Positions 38,975-47,956 of a stretch of 47,956 nt of DNA are shown one piece after another (the stretch's first letter is position 1; every line of letters starts with the position of its first letter). The position numbers and the translations under genes are program-made. The stretch comes from Sulfurovum sp. Lineage in GTDB: Bacteria; Campylobacterota; Campylobacteria; Campylobacterales; Sulfurovaceae. The stretch is taken from positions 1-47,956 of the forward strand of contig JAABRH010000006.1 in NCBI GenBank assembly GCA_011391015.1. The letters are read 5' to 3'. Below the pieces are notes generated by a model. That model worked only from the letters and a program-made list of their open reading frames with translations, did no database searches and had not been told where the DNA came from.

Positions 38975-41466
38975 TGATTTTACAGAAGTATATAGATTTT
39001 GTTACTGACTATGCGAAGGCGATTATTGTTTTTGTGGCACTTGCGACAGGAATATGGGGCTATTATGCGCAGTATTTGAGCATTGATGCTTCGGCTGAAA
39101 CACTGTTGCTTGAGAATGATGCAGATTTAAAACTGACACGTGAAGTGCATGCACGTTACATCAGCCCTGATTATTTGTTGGTTGCTTATACGCCTGATGC
39201 AGCGATGCTTTCAGATACTACCATCAAGACGATACAAACACTCAAACAGTCTCTCTTGCAGATAGAGGGCGTGGAGAGCGTGACGACACTTTTGGATGTT
39301 CCACTGCTTGAAAGTCCACCCATTGCCATCACTGAAGTGGTGAAAAATGTACGTACACTTTCTACACCAGACACTAACAAAACCTTAGCGCAAAAAGAGC
39401 TGACCTCAAGCCCCTTGTACGCGAACAATCTGGTGAGCAGTGATTTTAAAACAACCGCCATCCTCATCAACCTAAAAGAAGACAGTACCTACACACAGTT
39501 GCTTCAAAAGCGCAATACTTTTATAGAGTTGAAAGAAACACGCGAACTCAGCGCTGACGAGAAAAAACAGTTTTTGACTGCAAAGATGGAGTTCAAGGCT
39601 TACAATGATGCCAACCGAGATACCATGCATCAACTCATTGAAAAAGTACGTGCTACTTTAAAACCGTATCAGGAAAAAGAGGAACTTTTCTTAGGCGGAG
39701 TGATGATGATCTCCGATGATATGATCGGTTTTGTTAAAAACGATATTGCTATTTACGGTACGGCTATCTTGGTTATTATGGTGTTGATGCTTTGGATTAT
39801 TTTCAGGCAGATACGTTTTGTGGTGTTACCGATTTTGGTTTCTTTAAGTGCGCTCATTATCACTACGGGTATCAACGCGCTATTGGGTATTGAGATCACC
39901 GTTGTATCATCCAACTATGTTGCGATGCAGCTTATCACCACACTTTCATTGGTTATTCATCTTATCGTGAGTTACCGTGAAGAGTATCTGTTGTTTCCTC
40001 ATTATACCCAAAAAGAACTCATAGCCATTACCCTCAAACGTATGTCTATTCCATCGATATTTATCATTTTGACCTCTTATGCTGGATTCATATCGTTGAT
40101 GACCTGCGATATTTTACCCATCATTGATTTGGGTATGATGATGAACATTGGTGTGAGTATCTCACTCGCTACCGCTTACCTGCTTTTTCCTACTGTGATG
40201 ATGCTTTTAGCAAAAAAAGATCCTGTGCTTGTGTTTGATAAAGCCTTTACGCTCAATACCGTATTTGCCTATGCGGTTGAACACCATGGCAAAAAAATCA
40301 TCGCTGTGGTAGTACTTATCATCGCTTTTAGTCTCTATGGCGTGACACAGTTGTTTGTTGAAAACAGTTTCATAAACTACTTTAAACAAAATACAGAAAT
40401 CTATAAAGGCATGCAAAAAATTGATAATAACCTAGGCGGGACAACACCTTTGGAGATTGTCATCACTTTCCCTGAAGACAAAACCGAAGTCAATGCAAGC
40501 AATGTACAAAGTGACGATTTGCTCGATAGTTTTGAAGATGAGTTTGAACAAAACACCAATGATGCAAAGTATTGGTTTACGCCAGAAAAGATGCAGACTA
40601 TTGAGCGTGTTCATGACTACTTGGATTCATTCCCTCAAGTGGGCAATGTCTCCTCTTTGGCAACACTCTCTAAAGTAGGACGCATTGTTAAAGAGGGTAA
40701 GGATTTTGATAATTTCGAGTATGCACTGCTTTATAGCGAACTCTCCTTGGAATACAGAAAGATTTTATTATTGCCTTATGTCAACACTGAACACAATGAA
40801 GCCCGTTTTGTGGTACGCATCGTTGATTCAGATAAGAATTTACGGCGTGATGCACTCTTGGCTCAAATCAAAGAGGAACTGGTCAGTAAAGTGGGGTTAG
40901 AGCCTCAAAATGTGAAACTCGTGGGGATGATGGTACTGTATAACAATATGCTCCAGTCACTCTTTGATTCGCAGATTGCCACATTGGGTCTTGCTTTATT
41001 GTTGCTTGGGTCTATGTTTTTGTTTTTGTTCCGTTCTTTCAAGATCGCTTTGCTGGCTATGACGGTCAATATGGTTCCCATCAGTGTCATTTTTGGCATT
41101 ATGGGTGCTACGGGGATACCTCTAGATATGATGAGTATCACGATCGCCTCTATCGCACTTGGTATCACCGTGGACAATACCATTCACTACCTCTATCGCT
41201 TTAGAGAAGAACTCGCGCATGATGGAGATTATATTGCTTCCATGCACAGAGCACACGGAACGATTGCTTTTGGTATGTTTTATTATTCGCTGGCAACCAT
41301 AGTGGGTTTTTTGGTCTTGGTAACATCGAACTTTATACCTACACTTATATTTGGTCTATTGACGGTGATTGTTTTGCTTGTAGCAATCGTCTCAGATCTA
41401 ATCTTCTCACCGCTTTTGGTCGTGGTGTTTAAGCCCTTTGGCATAAAAAAGGGTTCATCTCACTAA
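38974..41466 (+). CDS. RND-superfamily transporter, HAE3/MMPL-like
   Basis: This 830-residue protein has two repeats of one helix, a periplasmic loop (about 35-245 and 465-650) and a block of five helices. This is the layout of HAE3/MMPL-type RND proteins, which are shorter than AcrB. The second block carries IALGITVDNTIHYLYRFREEL, where the aspartate is the expected proton-relay residue; in the first, EITVVSSNYVAMQLITTLS is less acidic. Such proteins move lipids, hopanoids or hydrophobic molecules between membranes. There is no adaptor nearby. The ATG overlaps the stop of a four-codon minicistron. Substrate unknown. Confidence 0.85.
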   Translation: MILQKYIDFVTDYAKAIIVFVALATGIWGYYAQYLSIDASAETLLLENDADLKLTREVHARYISPDYLLVAYTPDAAMLSDTTIKTIQTLKQSLLQIEGVESVTTLLDVPLLESPPIAITEVVKNVRTLSTPDTNKTLAQKELTSSPLYANNLVSSDFKTTAILINLKEDSTYTQLLQKRNTFIELKETRELSADEKKQFLTAKMEFKAYNDANRDTMHQLIEKVRATLKPYQEKEELFLGGVMMISDDMIGFVKNDIAIYGTAILVIMVLMLWIIFRQIRFVVLPILVSLSALIITTGINALLGIEITVVSSNYVAMQLITTLSLVIHLIVSYREEYLLFPHYTQKELIAITLKRMSIPSIFIILTSYAGFISLMTCDILPIIDLGMMMNIGVSISLATAYLLFPTVMMLLAKKDPVLVFDKAFTLNTVFAYAVEHHGKKIIAVVVLIIAFSLYGVTQLFVENSFINYFKQNTEIYKGMQKIDNNLGGTTPLEIVITFPEDKTEVNASNVQSDDLLDSFEDEFEQNTNDAKYWFTPEKMQTIERVHDYLDSFPQVGNVSSLATLSKVGRIVKEGKDFDNFEYALLYSELSLEYRKILLLPYVNTEHNEARFVVRIVDSDKNLRRDALLAQIKEELVSKVGLEPQNVKLVGMMVLYNNMLQSLFDSQIATLGLALLLLGSMFLFLFRSFKIALLAMTVNMVPISVIFGIMGATGIPLDMMSITIASIALGITVDNTIHYLYRFREELAHDGDYIASMHRAHGTIAFGMFYYSLATIVGFLVLVTSNFIPTLIFGLLTVIVLLVAIVSDLIFSPLLVVVFKPFGIKKGSSH

Positions 41467-41481
41467 GAGACACTCCTCTTG

Positions 41482-41946
41482 TTATACATCGAATGGCACA
41501 TCTTCCAAAGAAAAATGGTTTAACTTTTTCATCAGCCATTGGTGTAGGGGAGAGTTTTCCTCCAAGTAAAAAAAGAGCCCTTCTCCTTCAGCATCATTTT
41601 GGATGAGCATTCCATCTTGTGCGTTATCTGCCCATTGTGTCAGGGTATCATGCGCGACCGGTTGAGCTTGTACTACAAAAGTTTGCATCAGCATCTCTTT
41701 TTCCAAAGAGTAAAACAGAAACCTTCTGTGTGCAACATCTTCGATGGTTACAGGTGTATCTTGATTCATTCTGTAGATACGGTAGTTGTAGGTTTCTACC
41801 ATTTCATTTAAAAGTGCTTTGAGCCACTCTATGACCTGTGTCATACAGACGATCGTCTCTTTGTCGGTGTTGTCTCTATCCAGATACATCGTGTTGTAGT
41901 CTTTGCATACGTTACTATAGTCTATGCCTATGCCGATTTTTTTCAT
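41482..41946 (-). CDS. Unrecognised 154-residue protein
   Basis: I do not recognise a family. The protein starts MKKIGIGIDYSNVCKDYNTMYLDRDN, mixing strand and acidic turn, then has a helix rich in Leu and Glu (about 38-58), a segment with RMNQDTPVTIEDVAHRRFLFYSLEKEMLMQTFVV, and an acidic C-terminus. There is no signal peptide or membrane helix, so it is probably cytoplasmic. The ATG at 41946 is preceded by GGTAATGG on the minus strand, a weak ribosome-binding site. Its end is 15 bp from the convergent transporter gene. It is likely real because of its length and codon use. Confidence 0.6.
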   Translation of the reverse strand: MKKIGIGIDYSNVCKDYNTMYLDRDNTDKETIVCMTQVIEWLKALLNEMVETYNYRIYRMNQDTPVTIEDVAHRRFLFYSLEKEMLMQTFVVQAQPVAHDTLTQWADNAQDGMLIQNDAEGEGLFFYLEENSPLHQWLMKKLNHFSLEDVPFDV

Positions 41947-42065
41947 ATTCCATTACCTTTTGATTACGTTTGCCATAATAAATGCCAAATTTTTTAAAGC
42001 CATCATACAAGAAAAAGATAAAAATAGAGAGAGTTTAAAAGAGTGAAAAAAAGTTGTAAATAAGA

Positions 42066-42150
42066 TGGTACCCCGGGTCGGATTCGAACCGACACGCCCG
42101 AAGGCAGAAGATTTTGAGTCTACCAAGTCTACCAGTTCCATCACCGAGGC
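42066..42150 (-). tRNA. tRNA-Leu, anticodon CAA
   Basis: The minus strand folds into a class II tRNA: acceptor GCCTCGG pairing with CCGGGGT, discriminator A and an encoded CCA end; a D-arm with GGTAGAC; an anticodon loop CTCAAAA giving anticodon CAA (42116-42114); a long variable arm GCC-TTCG-GGC; and a T-arm GTCGG-TTCGAAT-CCGAC. The 1-72 pair is G-U and 4-69 is U-G. It decodes UUG. Confidence 0.93.
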
Positions 42151-42325
42151 ACATACGCTATAAAACGTAAACGGGATTTTACCGCTGCTTGGCTTAAAGA
42201 GTGTTTAGTCTGTTGCTTGGAAACCTTTTTGTGTCTGCCAGAATGTATTTTGACGGCATTTCATAGGTGGCTAAACTAAATTGGATATAATAAATTTATT
42301 ATTTAATATGATATGCGGAGAAACT
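42151..42325 (+). promoter_or_regulatory. ftsK upstream region
   Basis: TTGACG at 42250-42255 with TAAACT at 42272-42277 (16-bp spacer) is a possible promoter, and a TATAAT at 42286-42291 is an alternative -10 box. No operator is evident. Confidence 0.4.
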
Positions 42326-44569
42326 TTGAAAATTACGATTATCATCACAGCCATTCTATTTATCTATGCGGCGTTTTCTACTATTTTCCTTGACACAGCA
42401 CTGGTGGGAGATATAGGTAAAAAGATAGGCAATGCCAATCTTGTTTTATTCGGACACCTTGCCTATGTCAATATGTTTGTACTGTTTTATCCTCTCTATA
42501 AACTTTACTCAGATGTAAAAGTAAGAAAAAAATTGGATTTTTATTTGGGATGGATACTTTTGTTTATCGGACTGATTCTCTTTGCTTCTTTGGTTTTAGA
42601 GACCAAAAACAGCGGTCTTATCGGTTCGCAGATTGTTTCTTTTTTGCATCCGCTTATCGGAAAAGCAGGTTTGTGGCTTTTGTGGCTGATGGTGATGGCA
42701 CTTTCACTGGTTTTTGTTTTGGATGATGACTTCCGATTGTCCAGTCTGAAAGAAAAAACACCTAAAGTTTCACTCTCTTTTTTCCCTCGTTTGTTTTTGG
42801 GAACACTGCGACTCTTGGGCGGGTTGAATAAAATACTTAAAAAGATTTTTACAAACCCTTTCAACTCGCCTCTAAACAATGAAGGCATGATGCCCTCACT
42901 TCAAATAGAGGAAAACACCAAAGCAAAAACACCAAAGAAAAAGCCAGCAATTCCTAAAAGCATAGCCTATGTACCAAAGAAAGCAGCTCTTTTGCCTGAA
43001 GAGACAGATGACCCTGCTTTTGAGGAGATAGCCGAATTTGAAGAACAGATGCTGGAGAGTCAGACCTTAACCAAGAGCACCAAGACAGCTACACACGTAG
43101 AGATCGTCAGTGAGCTTGAGGAAAATTCAAAATTGATGGAGCAGATCGACAAAGGTACAGTGCTGAAACCGAAGAATTTCAAGCTGCCCAAACTTGATTT
43201 TCTCCAAAAAGCTCCTAAAGCAACCAAAAAGATCAATGAAGCTGAGATAGACAGAAAAATTGAAGAGCTTTTATCCAAACTGCAAGAATTTAAGGTTGAA
43301 GGTGATGTGGTACGAACCTACAGCGGCCCATTGGTGACGACCTTTGAGTTTAAGCCCGCACCCAATGTCAAGATTTCCAAAATCTTAAACCTGCAAGATG
43401 ACCTTGCTATGGCGCTTTCCGCTGAGACCATACGCATACAAGCCCCTATCCCCGGGCGTGATGTGGTCGGCATAGAGATACCTAATGAAACCATCGATAC
43501 GATTTATCTACGTGAGATACTCGAAAGTGATCTCTTTAAAGAGTCCAGTTCTCCTTTGACGGTAGCTCTAGGAAAAGACATCGTCGGCAAACCGTTTATC
43601 ACCGACATCAAAAAGCTTCCCCATTTACTCATAGCAGGAACGACGGGTTCGGGTAAATCAGTGGGTATCAATGCGATGATACTTTCGCTTCTTTACAGAA
43701 ATGACCCGGATCAGCTTAAACTAATGCTGATTGACCCCAAGATGCTGGAGTTTTCCATCTATAATGACATCCCCCATCTCATCACGCCAGTTATCACGGA
43801 ACCTAAAAAAGCGATCGCGGCACTGTCTAATATGGTAGGTGAGATGGAACGCCGCTATAAACTGATGGCTGAAAACCGTACTAAAAATATAGACAATTAT
43901 AATGAAAAAGTAAGAAACGACGGCTCGGCTGATGCTTTGCCTTTTATTGTGGTCGTGATCGATGAGTTGGCAGATCTGATGATGAACGGCGGCAAGGAAG
44001 TGGAGTACTCCATCGCACGATTAGCGCAGATGGCAAGAGCATCAGGTATCCATCTCATTGTTGCGACACAAAGACCCAGCGTGGATGTCGTTACAGGACT
44101 CATCAAAGCAAATCTTCCTTCAAGATTAAGCTATAGAGTAGGGCAGCGTATAGACTCCAAAGTCATCCTTGATGCCATGGGTGCAGAGAGTCTGCTGGGT
44201 CGTGGTGATGGGCTCTTTACCCCTCCTGGTGCTACGGGTCTTGTGAGGTTGCACGCACCGTGGAACACAGAAGAAGAGATAGAAGAAATCGTAGAGTATC
44301 TTAAAGCACAGCGCTTGCCTGAGTATGATGAAAGTTATCTGGTTGCAGGTGGTGCCAGCACTAGCGAGTCACAAAATACGAGCATGGAGCTTGATCCTTT
44401 ATTTGAAGAAGCAAAACAGGTCATCTTAACGGACAATAAAACTTCTATCTCCTACTTGCAACGTAAACTGCAGATAGGCTATAACCGTTCTGCCAACATC
44501 ATAGAACAACTTGAAGCTATGGGTATACTCAGTGAACCCAATGCAAAAGGTAACAGAGAAATCCTCTAA
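42326..44569 (+). CDS. ftsK: DNA translocase FtsK/SpoIIIE
   Basis: This protein of about 747 residues has N-terminal transmembrane helices (about 1-145), a Pro/Lys/Glu-rich linker (about 180-290), and the motor domain. Its alpha part starts with EGDVVRTYSGPLVTTFEF, and the beta part has Walker A AGTTGSGKSVGIN and Walker B IVVVIDELADLMM. The C-terminal gamma winged helix (SISYLQRKLQIGYNRSANIIEQLE) reads KOPS/FRS motifs on DNA. FtsK pumps chromosome DNA at the division septum and activates dimer resolution. I prefer the TTG at 42326, with GGAG seven bases upstream, over earlier in-frame starts at 42281 (TTG) and 42308 (ATG) that lack one. Confidence 0.93.
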   Translation: MKITIIITAILFIYAAFSTIFLDTALVGDIGKKIGNANLVLFGHLAYVNMFVLFYPLYKLYSDVKVRKKLDFYLGWILLFIGLILFASLVLETKNSGLIGSQIVSFLHPLIGKAGLWLLWLMVMALSLVFVLDDDFRLSSLKEKTPKVSLSFFPRLFLGTLRLLGGLNKILKKIFTNPFNSPLNNEGMMPSLQIEENTKAKTPKKKPAIPKSIAYVPKKAALLPEETDDPAFEEIAEFEEQMLESQTLTKSTKTATHVEIVSELEENSKLMEQIDKGTVLKPKNFKLPKLDFLQKAPKATKKINEAEIDRKIEELLSKLQEFKVEGDVVRTYSGPLVTTFEFKPAPNVKISKILNLQDDLAMALSAETIRIQAPIPGRDVVGIEIPNETIDTIYLREILESDLFKESSSPLTVALGKDIVGKPFITDIKKLPHLLIAGTTGSGKSVGINAMILSLLYRNDPDQLKLMLIDPKMLEFSIYNDIPHLITPVITEPKKAIAALSNMVGEMERRYKLMAENRTKNIDNYNEKVRNDGSADALPFIVVVIDELADLMMNGGKEVEYSIARLAQMARASGIHLIVATQRPSVDVVTGLIKANLPSRLSYRVGQRIDSKVILDAMGAESLLGRGDGLFTPPGATGLVRLHAPWNTEEEIEEIVEYLKAQRLPEYDESYLVAGGASTSESQNTSMELDPLFEEAKQVILTDNKTSISYLQRKLQIGYNRSANIIEQLEAMGILSEPNAKGNREIL

Positions 44570-44579
44570 ATACCTAATG

Positions 44580-44605
44580 TGTGTCAAATCGTCGCTTTTG
44601 GCACA
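44580..44605 (+). terminator. Possible terminator after ftsK
   Basis: TGTGTCAAA (44580-44588) and TTTGGCACA (44597-44605) pair over 9 bp with one G-U and an 8-base loop, 10 bp after the ftsK stop. A T-rich stretch follows after about ten bases. Confidence 0.45.
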
Positions 44606-44732
44606 GAATATTGTATTTTTCCTGTAACTATCCGATACAAATATTTTATCTCTTCAACATCTTTTATTTCCTGTGGCTCTTTCAAATCATTTTTTGCTAC
44701 TATAAGGGACAAATAATACACAGGAGACCACA

Positions 44733-47303
44733 ATGGCCTTATTGGAAGACTATAGAGCACATACAGCAAAACGTGCAGAGTTGGGTGTACCACCTCTTGC
44801 ACTCACTTCAGATCAGACAGCACAACTTGTAGAGTTGCTGAAAGCAAGCCCAATCGTTGATTCGGCTTACGCGATGGAACTTTTTGAAAACAAAATCCCT
44901 GCAGGTGTAGATGATGCAGCGTACATCAAAGCAGCATTTTTAAATGATATTATTCAGGGCAATGTTTCCTGTGATTCCATAGACGGTGTAAAAGCAACGG
45001 TTCTTTTGGGAACGATGCTGGGCGGATTTAACGTAGCACCTCTTGTTGAGGCACTCAGTTCATCAGATAAAGCAGTAGCAGAGTCTGCAGCAGCACAGCT
45101 TAAAAACACTTTGCTTGTTTACAATTCATTCAATGATGTAAAATCTTTGATGGATGGCGGCAATGCATTGGCAAAAGAAGTGATAGAGTCCTGGGCAAAT
45201 GCAGAGTGGTTCTTCAACAAACCAGCCATGCAAAAAGAGATTACACTCACTGTGTATAAAATCCCTGGCGAGACCAATACGGATGACCTTTCACCTGCTT
45301 CAGAAGCCTTTACCAGAGCAGATATTCCTGTACACGCAAACTCATTCCTTGTAAACAGAATGGAAAACCCGCTTGAGACGATGAAAGAGCTCAAAACAAA
45401 AGGACATCCGCTTGTGTATGTAGGCGATGTAGTAGGTACGGGTTCATCAAGAAAATCAGGTGTTAACTCATTACAATGGCATATGGGTGAAGATATCCCT
45501 TATATCCCGGGTAAAAGAACAGGCGGTGTGGTTATCGGTGACATCATTGCACCGATTTTCTTCAATACTGCAGAAGATTCAGGCTGTATACCGATTCAAG
45601 CACCAGTGGGTGAGCTTAATACAGGTGATGTCATCGTGCTTAAGCCTTTTGATGGCGCGATTGAAAGAGACGGTAAAGTGGTATCAGAGTTTACTATCGA
45701 GCCAAACACACTTCCTGATGAGATGCGAGCAGGCGGGCGTGTACCACTCATTATTGGTAAAGGTTTGACAGCAAAAGCAAGAGAAGCGTTGGGCATGGAT
45801 GCCGGAGATATCTTCATCAAGCCAGCAGTGCCTGCAGATAATGGCAAAGGTTTCACCCTTGCACAAAAAATGGTTGGAAAAGCGTGTGGTCTTGATGGTG
45901 TAAAACCAGGTGTGTACTGCGAGCCGGTATGTACAACGGTAGGTTCACAAGATACTACAGGTGCTATGACAAGAGATGAAGTAAAAGATCTTGCTGCGGT
46001 GAGCTTTGGTGCAGATTTTGTATTGCAGTCTTTCTGTCATACATCCGCTTATCCAAAACCAGCCGATATCATCCTCCAGCATACACTTCCACAGTTTATG
46101 ACAGAGAGAAAAGGGTTTACACTTAGACCAGGTGATGGGGTTATCCACTCTTGGCTCAATAGAATGTGTCTTCCGGATACTGTAGGAACAGGTGGGGATT
46201 CACACACAAGATTCCCGATCGGTATCTCATTCCCTGCTGGTTCAGGTCTTGTTGCGTTTGCAGCGGTTACAGGTTCTATGCCTTTAACGATGCCTGAGTC
46301 TGTATTGGTTAGATTTAGCGGTGAGATGCAACCGGGTATCACACTGCGTGATATGGTAAATGCGATTCCGTATCAGGCGATTAAAGACGGTTTGCTGACA
46401 GTTGAGAAAAAAGGTAAGAAAAATATCTTTGCAGGACGCATTCTTGAGATCGAAGGTCTTGAGCAGCTTAAATGTGAGCAGGCGTTCGAACTTTCAGATG
46501 CTTCTGCTGAGCGTTCAGCTGCTGCGTGTACAGTCAAGCTTGACAAAGAGCCTATCATTGAGTACTTGGAGTCAAACATCGCTCTGATTGAAGAGTTGAT
46601 CGCTCAAGGCTATGAAGACAGAGCGACACTAGAGCGACGTGCACAAAAAATGAGAGACTGGGTAGCAAATCCTGTACTTCTAAGCCCAGATGCAGATGCT
46701 GAGTATGCAGCGGTGATTGAGATTAATATGTCTGAAATCAAAGAACCGATTGTAGCATGCCCTAACGATCCGGATGATGTTAAAACACTCTCAGAAGTGC
46801 ATGCCGCAGGTCTTAGAACAGATATTGATGAAGTATTTGTCGGTTCTTGTATGACGAACATCGGTTTGTTTAGAGCCAATGCTGAAGTACTTAGAGGTGA
46901 GGGTGCAGTTGAGACGAGATTGTGGATTTGTCCTCCGACAAAAATGGATGAGAAGACATTGACCGAAGAAGGGTATTATTCTGTATTTGGTATGGCAGGT
47001 GCGCGTATTGAGCCTCCGGGGTGTTCATTGTGTATGGGTAACCAAGCTTCAGTAAAACAAAATGCCTGGGTATTCTCTACATCAACACGTAACTTTGACA
47101 ACAGGCTTGGAAAAGGCTCTCAAGTGTATCTTGGATCTGCTGAACTGGCTGCCGTGGTTGCGCTTAACGGTAAGATACCAACTGCTGAAGAGTACCTCAA
47201 AGTGGTACAAAACAAAATCAAGCCAGAGATGTCTGATGATATTTATAAATACCTAAACTTCAATAAGGTTTCAAAAGCCGAACTTGAAGCGATGGTTGAA
47301 TAG
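44733..47303 (+). CDS. acnB: Aconitate hydratase B (bifunctional 2-methylisocitrate dehydratase)
   Basis: This 856-residue protein matches AcnB (about 860). It begins with the HEAT-like domain special to AcnB (about 1-160), then the swivel domain (about 165-380, with TNTDDLSPA and [16 protein letters not shown]), then the catalytic core. The 4Fe-4S ligands are the first cysteine near [12 protein letters not shown] and the CxxC pair in [21 protein letters not shown] and GGDSHTRFP are also conserved. The enzyme interconverts citrate and isocitrate in the oxidative or reductive TCA cycle; in chemolithoautotrophic Campylobacterota the reductive direction is usual. CAGGAGA precedes the ATG. A strong terminator follows. 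Confidence 0.95.
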   Translation: MALLEDYRAHTAKRAELGVPPLALTSDQTAQLVELLKASPIVDSAYAMELFENKIPAGVDDAAYIKAAFLNDIIQGNVSCDSIDGVKATVLLGTMLGGFNVAPLVEALSSSDKAVAESAAAQLKNTLLVYNSFNDVKSLMDGGNALAKEVIESWANAEWFFNKPAMQKEITLTVYKIPGETNTDDLSPASEAFTRADIPVHANSFLVNRMENPLETMKELKTKGHPLVYVGDVVGTGSSRKSGVNSLQWHMGEDIPYIPGKRTGGVVIGDIIAPIFFNTAEDSGCIPIQAPVGELNTGDVIVLKPFDGAIERDGKVVSEFTIEPNTLPDEMRAGGRVPLIIGKGLTAKAREALGMDAGDIFIKPAVPADNGKGFTLAQKMVGKACGLDGVKPGVYCEPVCTTVGSQDTTGAMTRDEVKDLAAVSFGADFVLQSFCHTSAYPKPADIILQHTLPQFMTERKGFTLRPGDGVIHSWLNRMCLPDTVGTGGDSHTRFPIGISFPAGSGLVAFAAVTGSMPLTMPESVLVRFSGEMQPGITLRDMVNAIPYQAIKDGLLTVEKKGKKNIFAGRILEIEGLEQLKCEQAFELSDASAERSAAACTVKLDKEPIIEYLESNIALIEELIAQGYEDRATLERRAQKMRDWVANPVLLSPDADAEYAAVIEINMSEIKEPIVACPNDPDDVKTLSEVHAAGLRTDIDEVFVGSCMTNIGLFRANAEVLRGEGAVETRLWICPPTKMDEKTLTEEGYYSVFGMAGARIEPPGCSLCMGNQASVKQNAWVFSTSTRNFDNRLGKGSQVYLGSAELAAVVALNGKIPTAEEYLKVVQNKIKPEMSDDIYKYLNFNKVSKAELEAMVE

Positions 47304-47328
47304 TCGTTTCACTACAATAACACTACTT

Positions 47329-47367
47329 TGCCTGCTCTCTTAAGTGCAGGCAACCCTCTTTATTTTT
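47329..47367 (+). terminator. Rho-independent terminator of acnB
   Basis: TGCCTGC (47329-47335) and GCAGGCA (47346-47352) form a perfect 7-bp G-C-rich stem with a 10-base loop, followed by ACCCTCTTTATTTTTT. It is 26 bp after the acnB stop. The spacer to 47509 otherwise is AT-rich with no clear feature. Confidence 0.8.
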
Positions 47368-47509
47368 TCTCATTTAGCGTTTTGATAGACTATATCTTTT
47401 TTACAAAATATGTTTGTTTCGTAAATTAACTCTATAAATAAAACTAATATTGTATTATTTTACGTTACAATTAAGTTGTACAAGAAAATACAAATGTAAA
47501 GGATTTACT

Positions 47510-47935
47510 ATGGGAATGTTAATGATTGCAATAGGGTTAGGTTTTTTTGGAAGTATTATTATTTTCTTTGTCTGTGAAGAGCTGTCACTGAAAGATTCTG
47601 ATTTTTCTGATATCAAAGATGTTTTTACACAAGAACTAAGCCTTAATGACAGTTTAACAAAATATGGAACGATCAAATATATGGCGATGTACATAGTTGC
47701 AGTGTTTGTGATAGGAATACTTATTTCAACGCAGATTTTGATACCAAATAATTTTGGTTTGGGGTATGCTATGGCGTATGTTTTTTTACCATCATTGATC
47801 GGGTCACTTATCATTTTGCTTGTCAAATGGAGATTTCAACCGCTACTTAAACTGATCTCTTCTTTTTTGTTTGGAGCAGGCTATATCGGTGCATCTGCTT
47901 TTGCAGTTGCGGTTACACATCTGTTACTCAAGTAA
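47510..47935 (+). CDS. Small integral membrane protein, unrecognised
   Basis: This 141-residue protein has an N-terminal helix (about 3-22), a short acidic soluble loop (about 24-50, with EELSLKDSDFSDIKD and a second ELSLNDS), and three further hydrophobic helices (about 58-78, 85-108 and 115-139). I do not recognise a family. AAAGGA lies 7 bases before the ATG at 47510; an in-frame upstream start would add a charged, unlikely N-terminus. The gene appears to be single and ends 21 bp before the window edge. The repeated ELSLxDS in the loop is a small internal duplication. Confidence 0.65.
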   Translation: MGMLMIAIGLGFFGSIIIFFVCEELSLKDSDFSDIKDVFTQELSLNDSLTKYGTIKYMAMYIVAVFVIGILISTQILIPNNFGLGYAMAYVFLPSLIGSLIILLVKWRFQPLLKLISSFLFGAGYIGASAFAVAVTHLLLK

Positions 47936-47956
47936 AAAATAAAGATATTTTTAGAG

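Noticed and set aside
41953-42144. 63-residue frame on the minus strand
   Set aside because: Its first half is the translation of the tRNA-Leu gene (ELVDLVDSKSSAFGRVGSNPTRG pattern).

Overview
The window looks like a chromosomal segment of a mesophilic Campylobacterota (epsilonproteobacterial) bacterium, probably of the Sulfurovum/Sulfurimonas type. This is inferred from the gene families: a short epsilon-type RecO, AcnB aconitase, a single-domain Cgb-like globin beside a cysteine-free Crp/Fnr regulator, COG3937 phasin next to an ABC1 kinase, and c-type cytochrome lipoproteins. It also fits the moderately AT-rich coding sequence with AT-rich spacers. No species is claimed. Most of the window is ordinary core genome; no phage, insertion sequence, CRISPR array or rRNA was seen.

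Layout. 1-1303: the 5' part of a UbiB/ABC1 kinase and its phasin-like neighbour (minus), then a DUF6364/PIN toxin-antitoxin pair with an inverted repeat over its promoter. 1386-7359 (plus): ModE, PhnA-like zinc-ribbon protein, a large RND permease and a beta-CASP RNase-like protein. 7356-12519 (minus): RecO, MgtE, a ChaA-like cation/proton exchanger and an MscS channel, a cluster devoted to ions and osmotic stress. 12703-27924 (plus): GltB, an inositol-monophosphatase-like enzyme, AccD, a ThiE-like protein, a sugar-phosphate mutarotase, an alkylation-repair trio (AlkD-like, MmcQ/YjbR, Ogt), a globin with its probable Crp/Fnr regulator and a methyltransferase, a periplasmic thioredoxin, NhaA, ArsC/Spx-like and GyrI-like proteins, and DedA. 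28068-33616: the most interesting stretch. A DUF4382 lipoprotein lies behind two tandem cyclic-di-GMP-I (GEMM-I) riboswitches. Next come a Y-family DNA polymerase broken by a stop codon and a frameshift, and a five-haem cytochrome lipoprotein whose upstream region carries two copies of one palindrome. 33692-41946: MFS transporter and ThiD (minus), a BASS/ACR3-like transporter (plus), M29-like peptidase, DUF6714 and HPP proteins in overlapping frames (minus), an HAE3-type RND transporter (plus) and an unknown protein (minus). 42066-47956: tRNA-Leu(CAA), FtsK, AcnB and a small membrane protein.

How the parts may work together. The globin, the Crp/Fnr protein and a perfect TTGAT-N4-ATCAA box placed 32 bp upstream of the globin -10 element form a plausible nitrosative-stress circuit. 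The two surface-lipoprotein genes near 28-34 kb suggest that a c-di-GMP-dependent sessile/motile switch controls at least one cell-surface protein next to an electron-transfer protein; the link between the two is inference. No wholly new multi-gene system can be demonstrated. The strongest unusual signals are the tandem riboswitches (the distal copy altered at two ligand-contact positions), the paired operators before the cytochrome, the recO gene without a standard start codon, and the doubly broken polymerase.
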